NCBI RefSeq assembly: GCF_049200465.1
Contig: NZ_CP120836.1
Span: forward strand, 2,542,001-2,606,000
Reading direction: 5' to 3'
DNA from: Leptothermofonsia sp049200465
GTDB lineage: Bacteria; Cyanobacteriota; Cyanobacteriia; Leptolyngbyales; Leptolyngbyaceae
Length of the DNA stretch: 64,000 bases
Below are positions 58,431 to 64,000 of the stretch, one piece after another. The translations under genes and the position numbers were made by a program. Every line of letters starts with the position of its first letter. Position 1 is the first letter of the stretch. Under the pieces are notes generated by a model. The model was not told where the DNA came from. It was given only the letters and a program-made list of their open reading frames with translations, and made no database searches.

Positions 58431-60428
58431 ATGACCTTTTGCCTTAATCCGGATTGTCAGCAGCCCCAAAATACTGATGATACAGAGTACTGTCTCAGTT
58501 GTGGCTCAAAGCTCACTCCTCTTCTGAGAGGACGCTATCGGGTTGTCCGGCTCACGGGTCAGGGAGGGTTTGGCAGAACGTACCTGGCAGAAGACGAAGA
58601 CCGACTGAAAGCCCCTTGCATTGTGAAACAGTTTTCTCCCCAGATTCAGGGAACCAAATCGCTGGAGAAGGCCATTCAACTCTTTGGGCAGGAAGCGGTA
58701 CGACTGCACGAATTGGGAGAACATCCCCAGATTCCCACTCTACTTGCTTACTTTGAACAAGATAAGCGCCTTTACCTGGTGCAGCAGTTTATTGAAGGGC
58801 AAACCCTGGCTCAAGAGATGAGTCAACAGGGTCCTTTTAATGAACAAAAAATCCGTGAGGTGTTGGCTGGTGTACTACCTATCCTTAAGTTTATTCATGA
58901 TAAACAAGTCATTCACCGCGACATCACCCCTTCTAACATCATTCGCCGCAAATCGGATAACAAGCTGGTGCTGATTGATTTTGGCGTTGCTAAGCTGTTG
59001 TCTGCCGAAACCGCTGCCCAGCCCGGCACCAAGATTGGTACAGAAGGTTACGCCCCTATGGAACAATTACGCAGCGGCAAAGCTTTCCCTGCCAGCGATC
59101 TGTATAGTCTGGGTGCAACCTGTCTTTATTTAATGACCCAGATGAAGCCCGATGATCTGTACGATCCACTAGAAGGGCGCTGGCTCTGGCGTGAGCAACT
59201 AAAACTGAAGGGGCAAAGCCTCAGCGAACCGATTGGGCAGATTCTGGACAAGATGTTGAAGGATCTAGTGGGCGATCGCTACCAGTCTGCCGACGCTGTC
59301 ATGAAAGATTTGAGGACGGCGTTATCTCGTCCACTGACAGCCGCTTCTGCTGGAGCTGTTGCTTCCCGGATGGCAGGGTCTGCTCCCAGTTCGACAACCT
59401 CCACTCCTCGCCTATCAGGGCAGCCAGCCGTTCCCAGTCAACCTCTACCCCCTTCCGGTACACCCTCCAGACCCCCTACCTTCGGGCAATCACCAGGGGC
59501 GAGATCCCTCCCTTCTAAGCCCCCCATCTCCGGTTCCCAGAACCGTCGCTGCCTGCATACTTTGAGCGGACACTCTAGCTGGGTGATGGCCGTTGCAATG
59601 AGTCCTGATGGATGGGCGATCGCCAGTGGTGGTCTGGATAACATCATTCGGATCTGGAACCGAGAAACAGGTGAACTTCTGGAAACCCTATCCGGACATA
59701 GTCGCCCCATCAACTGCCTCACCATTAGCCCTGATAGTCAGGTCCTGGTCAGTTGCAGTGATGATGACACTGTCAAGGTTTGGGAACTGGCCAGTGGTAA
59801 GCTGTTGCTCAATCTCAAAGGGCACACGCGAGATGTCAATTCGGTAGTCATCAGTGCTGATGGCAAACTCCTTGCCAGCGGCAGTGAAGATCGCACCATT
59901 ATCCTCTGGCAGCTAGCAACGGGTGAAGCGTTAAAAACTTTCCAGGGATTGGCAGGCATGATCCGCTCGGTTGCTCTCAGCCCTGATGGTCAAATCCTGG
60001 CCAGTGGTGGGCTGGACAATCAAATCAAACTCTGGAGCTTGAAGACGGGTGGGCAAATTCGCACCTTTGCCAAAGGACACTTTAGTGCGGTCAATGCTGT
60101 TGTCATCACTCCTGACAGCAAAATGCTGGTCAGCGGCAGCAAGGATAAAACAATTAAAGTGTGGGACATGGCGAAGGGGGAAGTTCTGCGGGTTCTGGCG
60201 GGACATACGGATTCGGTGAATGCGATCGCCCTGGCCCCCAATGGCAAACTCTTAGCCAGCGGCAGCAGCGATTCCACCATCCGCATCTGGAATCTAGACA
60301 CTGGCGAACTCCGGTTTACGTTAAATGACCATACCAGTGCTGTCAACTCGCTTGCTTTTAGCGCCAACGGCCAGTACTTGGTCAGCGCCAGTTCAGACGG
60401 TACCGTCAAAGTGTGGCAGTTGATGTGA
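58431..60428 (+). CDS. Ser/Thr protein kinase with N-terminal zinc ribbon and seven WD40 repeats
   Basis: 665 aa. A zinc ribbon (residues 1-28: FCLNPDCQQP, EYCLSCGSKL) precedes a Hanks-type kinase (about 33-300): glycine loop GQGGFGRTYLAED, Lys in CIVKQFSP, catalytic HRDITPSNI, DFG in LIDFGVAKLL, GTEGYAPMEQ activation-segment end. A Ser/Pro-rich linker (about 300-380) leads to seven WD40 repeats (about 384-665), each ending IRIWN, VKVWE, IILWQ, IKLWS, IKVWD, IRIWN, VKVWQ. All key catalytic residues are present. Soluble, cytosolic. Such kinases are common in filamentous cyanobacteria; the WD40 propeller probably binds partner proteins. Confidence 0.95.
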   Translation: MTFCLNPDCQQPQNTDDTEYCLSCGSKLTPLLRGRYRVVRLTGQGGFGRTYLAEDEDRLKAPCIVKQFSPQIQGTKSLEKAIQLFGQEAVRLHELGEHPQIPTLLAYFEQDKRLYLVQQFIEGQTLAQEMSQQGPFNEQKIREVLAGVLPILKFIHDKQVIHRDITPSNIIRRKSDNKLVLIDFGVAKLLSAETAAQPGTKIGTEGYAPMEQLRSGKAFPASDLYSLGATCLYLMTQMKPDDLYDPLEGRWLWREQLKLKGQSLSEPIGQILDKMLKDLVGDRYQSADAVMKDLRTALSRPLTAASAGAVASRMAGSAPSSTTSTPRLSGQPAVPSQPLPPSGTPSRPPTFGQSPGARSLPSKPPISGSQNRRCLHTLSGHSSWVMAVAMSPDGWAIASGGLDNIIRIWNRETGELLETLSGHSRPINCLTISPDSQVLVSCSDDDTVKVWELASGKLLLNLKGHTRDVNSVVISADGKLLASGSEDRTIILWQLATGEALKTFQGLAGMIRSVALSPDGQILASGGLDNQIKLWSLKTGGQIRTFAKGHFSAVNAVVITPDSKMLVSGSKDKTIKVWDMAKGEVLRVLAGHTDSVNAIALAPNGKLLASGSSDSTIRIWNLDTGELRFTLNDHTSAVNSLAFSANGQYLVSASSDGTVKVWQLM

Positions 60429-60535
60429 TTCCACTCATCCACCGGCTATCAATATTTGTGTAATAAACCCCTGGAGTGAGGCGAGAGAGGGGCAATTCTG
60501 GGTAGGCTAGAGGATAACCCCTCACCACTAGACCC

Positions 60536-60838
60536 ATGAACGCTGATGCTGCCCAATACTCGTTTGATAAGCTCCATTACTTCTTTAGAAAAGCTGACTA
60601 CGCCCGCTGGCATCGGCAGGAAAGTAAGCGTCACATTCTGCGATCGCAATTAGGGTTTGGGGACATTACTCCCTCTCGCCCGAAAGCCTGTGTCGGTTGT
60701 ATCCATTATCATGGAGTTGCCTACGGCTACAGCCGAGAAGCCAGAACCACCCTGATTTGTGGCTATCACCCCTATGGATGGGAGAACGAAGGCAACTGTC
60801 CTGACTGGCAAGATACTATACCAGACGACAAGTGTTAG
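60536..60838 (+). CDS. Small Cys/His-rich conserved cyanobacterial protein
   Basis: 100 aa. After SFDKLHYFFRKADYARWHRQESKRH comes a region with CVGCIHYHGVAYGYS, LICGYHPYGWENEGNCPDW and a final Cys. Cys/His spacing (CxxC, CxxH) suggests metal binding. No family name known to me. ATG start at 60536. It is downstream of the kinase by 107 bp on the same strand. Confidence 0.65.
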   Translation: MNADAAQYSFDKLHYFFRKADYARWHRQESKRHILRSQLGFGDITPSRPKACVGCIHYHGVAYGYSREARTTLICGYHPYGWENEGNCPDWQDTIPDDKC

Positions 60839-60844
60839 TAGTTA

Positions 60845-60990
60845 TTTCACCCCTTCACCCTCCACTCCCTTTGCTGTTCCCTTTCGTCTCCTGACTCCTG
60901 ACTCCTCCCTAATACAGCCAACTCAATCTCTGGCACACCCCTCGCCCATCCAAAATCTAAAGAAAATGTAAGATTCTTGAGTCATTAGGG
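60845..60990. repeat. Pyrimidine heptamer and low-complexity tract
   Basis: CCTGACTCCTGACTCCTCCC-type units at 60890-60912 flanked by TTCACCCCTTCACCC. No gene. Confidence 0.6.
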
Positions 60991-61003
60991 TGAGACGGTT
61001 ACT

Positions 61004-61243
61004 ATGAATCCTTTAACTCCACTACTGATATGCATTCTGTTCTTGCTGGGAGCGAGTGAACTTGCACTAGCAGTCAAGAAAGGAGTTCCAGGGCGACGAG
61101 TTGGTGGGGGTACACGCTACGAACTACCGAAACAATCGGTATTTACTTTGATTCAAAGGGGTGTGAAGAGTGAGGTATTAGGAGCAGGAAATCAGAAATC
61201 AGGAGCCAGAAGCCAGAAGTGGGATAATTACAAAGGCTCCTGA
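61004..61243 (+). pseudogene. Truncated DUF928-like secreted protein, ended by heptamer repeat
   Basis: 79 codons. A good signal peptide (about 1-23, ending LALA) is followed by GVPGRRVGGGTRYE, the opening motif of DUF928 proteins, which are usually over 200 aa and exported. After about 15 further residues the frame enters GGAGCAGGAAATCAG heptamer DNA and stops. The rest of the domain is missing, so this is probably a gene fragment. Assignment rests on the short GxPGRRxGGGTR motif. Confidence 0.62.
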
Positions 61244-61386
61244 AATTCCGGATTTCCTGCGGGTCTTCCCAGGCTTTAAATTAGAAAGGTAGTGATGGCT
61301 GCATCACAAGCATGCAAACTGGGTTTGCCTTGATTGCAAGCTTGGTTATGCTGCTTCTACACCTTTCATGAATTTGAGTTGAATCT

Positions 61387-62199
61387 ATGAAGTCTTACCT
61401 GGCTGCTGCTCTGCAAATGACGAGTCTGCCCGATCTTAAAAAGAACCTGGTGCAGGCAGAAGAGTTAATCGATTTAGCGGTGCGGCAGGGAGCAGAATTG
61501 GTTACGCTACCCGAAAATTTTTCTTTTCTAGGTGAAGAACAGGAAAAACTGGTTCACGCAGAGGCGATCGCCCAAGCCAGTGAAAAATTCTTGAAAACGA
61601 TGGCGCAGCGCTTCCAGATTACGATTTTGGGTGGCGGTTTTCCGGTTCCCGTAGGCAATGGAAAAGTCTACAATACTGCTCTGCTGGTAGGTCCGAATGG
61701 AGAAGAACTTGCTCGTTACGAAAAAGTTCATCTGTTTGATGTCAACTTGCCCGATGGCAACACCTACGAAGAGTCGAGTACGGTTCTGGCAGGCATGCGA
61801 ATGCCACCTGTTTACCCCTCCAAAGAACTCGGAAACCTGGGACTGTCAGTCTGCTATGATGTGCGATTTCCTGAACTTTACCGCCATCTGTCACAGATGG
61901 GAGCTGAGGTCTTGTTTGTTCCAGCGGCCTTTACGGCTTATACCGGAAAAGACCACTGGCAGGTGCTTCTACAAGCTCGCGCCATTGAGAATACTTGCTA
62001 TGTGATCGCTCCTGCCCAGACCGGGCGACACTACAGCATGCGCCAGACCCACGGACATGCAATGATTGTTGACCCGTGGGGAGCCGTGCTGGCAGATGCT
62101 GGAGATCAACCCGGAGCGGCGATCGCCGCTATTGAGCCTTCTCGACTGGAACAGGTTCGCCGACAGATGCCATCCCTTCAACATCGAGTTTTTGTCTAG
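61387..62199 (+). CDS. Carbon-nitrogen hydrolase (nitrilase/Nit-like family)
   Basis: 270 aa. Glu-Lys-Cys triad: LVTLPENFSF (Glu about 44), LARYEKVHLFDVN (Lys about 118) and LSVCYDVRFPELYR (Cys about 156). DLPDGNTY-like, RAIENTCYVIAPAQTG and GHAMIVDPWG complete the Nit1/deaminated-glutathione amidase pattern; such enzymes clear deaminated glutathione made as a side product. Substrate assignment here is by resemblance only. Cytosolic, ATG start after an A-rich leader. Confidence 0.93.
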   Translation: MKSYLAAALQMTSLPDLKKNLVQAEELIDLAVRQGAELVTLPENFSFLGEEQEKLVHAEAIAQASEKFLKTMAQRFQITILGGGFPVPVGNGKVYNTALLVGPNGEELARYEKVHLFDVNLPDGNTYEESSTVLAGMRMPPVYPSKELGNLGLSVCYDVRFPELYRHLSQMGAEVLFVPAAFTAYTGKDHWQVLLQARAIENTCYVIAPAQTGRHYSMRQTHGHAMIVDPWGAVLADAGDQPGAAIAAIEPSRLEQVRRQMPSLQHRVFV

Positions 62200-62301
62200 A
62201 AATCGCCCGGTTGGATGTTTCCGTTAAAGGGTAGGTTTTATCACACTGAACTTAATCTGCTGTAACAAACCTTGTACAGTGGATAGGATGTCAGTTGCAC
62301 A

Positions 62302-63777
62302 ATGGTGAACTTCATGACCTGGGTTCTTTTCCCTGCCCTACCCTTTCTTCACCCGCTCAACCTTCCTGCTCCGCTCCTGGCAACCGCTGAAACTGAAAGC
62401 GGGCATATGGTGGTAGCCGCCGTCTTGCTCAGTCTGGTTGTGATCTATTTAGCCAGCAAGCTGGGGGGGGAAATTTGTGCCCGTATTGACCTGCCGCCCG
62501 TTTTAGGGGAGCTAGTTGGCGGAGTGATCATTGGTGTCTCTGCCCTGCACCTGCTGATTTTTCCTGAGGCAGGAGAAGATGGTAGCCACTCCATGATTAT
62601 GGCGCTCTTGCAGTCAACTGCCCACCTTAGTCCGGAAGCCATTCCGCAGGTTTTTCAATCCCAGGGTGAGGTGATCTCAGTGCTGGCTGAATTGGGCGTT
62701 ATCATTCTGTTATTTGAAATTGGCCTGGAATCAGATTTAAAGGAGCTCCTGCGAGTAGGGATGCAGGCAACCGTTGTTGCCGTGGTTGGGGTTGTGACTC
62801 CATTTGCTCTGGGAACCGGGGGATTGATGTTGATTTTTGGGGTGCCGCCGGTGCCCGCCATTTTTGCTGGCGCCGCTTTGACGGCTACCAGTATTGGCAT
62901 CACCGCTAAAGTTCTGGCAGAACTCCAGCGGCTTTCGTCTAGGGAAGGACAGATCATCATTGGGGCCGCCGTCATGGATGATGTGTTGGGCATCATCGTT
63001 CTGGCAGTAGTGGCCAGCCTTGCCCGCGATGGAAAGGTCGAAGTCGGCAATGTGATTTACCTCATCATCAGTGCTGGTGTTTTTCTAATTGGCTCAATCT
63101 GGCTAGGAAGACTGATTAGCCCTTTTTTAGTTGGCTTGATCAACAATATGAAAACCCGCGGACAACTGCTGTTGTCAGCGCTGATTTTTGCCTTCATCCT
63201 CTCTTACATTGCAGCGGTGATCCAGTTAGAAGCGATTTTGGGAGCCTTTGCCGCGGGGTTGATTTTGGCAGAGACCGAGAAGCAGCGGGAATTAGAAGAG
63301 CAGATTATTCCAATCGCCGATATGCTGACGCCCATCTTTTTTGTCGTGGTGGGTGCCCGTACAGATGTAGGGGTACTCAATCCCCTAGTACCCGAAAACC
63401 GGGAAGGGTTGATTATGGCGTCTTTCCTGATTTTGGTTGCCATTTTTGGCAAGGTAGTAACCGGGTTAAGCGTGTTTGGGCAACCGGGAATCAATCGCCT
63501 GGCGATTGGCGTCGGTATGATTCCACGGGGCGAGGTTGGGCTAGTATTTGCTTCAGTGGGGGCTTCCAGTGGGGTCTTAGGCAAGTCGTTAGAAGCTGCG
63601 ATTATTGTCATGGTTATCCTAACGACCTTTCTGGCTCCACCACTGTTGCGGGTCGTGTTTTCTAAGGAATCGAATATTAGTGCAGAAGTTCCTGCTCTTA
63701 ATGATGGAAAGACGGAAGCAGTTAATCTGTCGCCAGACTTGGTGGAGTTGGAATCGGTAGAGCCTGAGTCTAACTAG
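62302..63777 (+). CDS. CPA2-type cation:proton antiporter (NhaS3/NapA-like)
   Basis: 491 aa with about twelve membrane helices. The Na+/H+ exchanger core has LPPVLGELVGGVIIG, LFEIGLESDLKELLRVG, AAALTATSIGITAKVL and the ion-binding region AVMDDVLGIIVLAV (Asp-Asp about 229-230). MIPRGEVGLVFASVGA marks the CPA2 class. The C-terminal 50 residues are an acidic cytosolic tail. Resembles NhaS3, the thylakoid antiporter of Synechocystis. A MITE copy starts 3 bp after its stop codon. Confidence 0.94.
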   Translation: MVNFMTWVLFPALPFLHPLNLPAPLLATAETESGHMVVAAVLLSLVVIYLASKLGGEICARIDLPPVLGELVGGVIIGVSALHLLIFPEAGEDGSHSMIMALLQSTAHLSPEAIPQVFQSQGEVISVLAELGVIILLFEIGLESDLKELLRVGMQATVVAVVGVVTPFALGTGGLMLIFGVPPVPAIFAGAALTATSIGITAKVLAELQRLSSREGQIIIGAAVMDDVLGIIVLAVVASLARDGKVEVGNVIYLIISAGVFLIGSIWLGRLISPFLVGLINNMKTRGQLLLSALIFAFILSYIAAVIQLEAILGAFAAGLILAETEKQRELEEQIIPIADMLTPIFFVVVGARTDVGVLNPLVPENREGLIMASFLILVAIFGKVVTGLSVFGQPGINRLAIGVGMIPRGEVGLVFASVGASSGVLGKSLEAAIIVMVILTTFLAPPLLRVVFSKESNISAEVPALNDGKTEAVNLSPDLVELESVEPESN

Positions 63778-63779
63778 GG

Positions 63780-63859
63780 GGCGTTGCTGAATTTGGGTAT
63801 GAAATAGGTGCTGTATGCTCGAAACTTTGTTTCGATTTATACTGCTTTTTAGCAACGCC
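63780..63859. mobile_element. 80-bp MITE-like element, copy 2
   Basis: Same 80-bp element as 49551-49630, with ends GGCGTTGCTG and AGCAACGCC (one end base changed). It is flanked by AACTAGGG (63772-63779) and AACTAGAG (63860-63867), an imperfect target duplication that includes the antiporter stop codon TAG. The remaining 140 bp to the window end hold a heptamer tract and no gene. Confidence 0.84.
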
Positions 63860-64000
63860 AACTAGAGCGACTATGAGCAATGCTCTAGCAATTTGCTCTT
63901 TAAACGTGTCAGATCAGGGCTTTGAGAAGCGAGGAGCCAAAAACCAGAAGTAGGATTTATTCTGGCTCTTGTATTCTTCCATTAAGGAATCTGCTGTCAG

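Overview
The window is chromosomal DNA from a cyanobacterium, most likely a filamentous, non-marine one of the Leptolyngbya/Oscillatoriales type (inference). The evidence is a dense scatter of the HIP1 octamer GCGATCGC and strictly photosynthetic genes: psaL, the dual-function fructose/sedoheptulose bisphosphatase glpX, psb32, a Tab2-type factor and a PedR-like regulator. No rRNA, recognisable tRNA, CRISPR array, prophage or plasmid module was seen.

Layout: 0.3-5 kb carries glpX-hemA and an unknown helical protein; 5-9.4 kb a cell-wall amidase, an IS5-type transposase remnant, a cysteine desulfurase and psb32; 9.7-16.2 kb cobH, an ECF sigma/anti-sigma/Spy-like operon, a STAS-sugar transferase fusion, a hydrolase, a MEKHLA protein and a FecR protein with a repetitive tail; 16.7-23.9 kb an HDAC-family deacetylase, pgeF, a secreted repeat protein, a cNMP-binding protein beside a 1007-aa transporter-HEAT protein, and infC; 24-33 kb sdhA, a PIN protein, a GGCT-like protein, a Tab2 protein and an alpha-glucan phosphorylase; 33-38 kb avtA, rimM, a VanX-like dipeptidase, grxC-gshB and yajQ; 38-43 kb a frameshifted repeat protein, a membrane-spanning solute-binding/DUF4912 protein, a DUF937-like protein and psaL; 43-51 kb hisS, pedR, a glycerophosphodiesterase, a broken Cys-rich gene, a DUF362 protein and hisA; 51-64 kb a membrane alpha/beta hydrolase, a TPR protein, an SLH-glycosidase, a C39-like peptidase, a Zn-ribbon Ser/Thr kinase with seven WD40 repeats, a nitrilase and a CPA2 antiporter.

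The coding content is mostly ordinary housekeeping. The unusual part is the intergenic DNA. About twenty copies of 90-140 bp elements share a GC-rich double-hairpin core but carry at least four different sets of ends (families A-D below); one copy is a chimera of two families, and three elements sit end to end sharing their terminal TATA. A fifth family (E) keeps a long palindrome whose sequence changes while pairing is kept. There are also two copies of an 80-bp MITE with likely target duplications, a degenerate purine-rich heptamer repeat that has entered gene ends and one gene interior, and a run of 10-22 bp tandem duplications, one of which has broken a gene. Together these suggest a genome under heavy attack from small non-autonomous repeats and replication-slippage-like events. 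Among proteins, the best candidates for new biology are the periplasmic-binding/TM/double-DUF4912 protein, the STAS-glycosyltransferase fusion, the transporter-HEAT plus cNMP pair and the membrane-embedded hydrolase.
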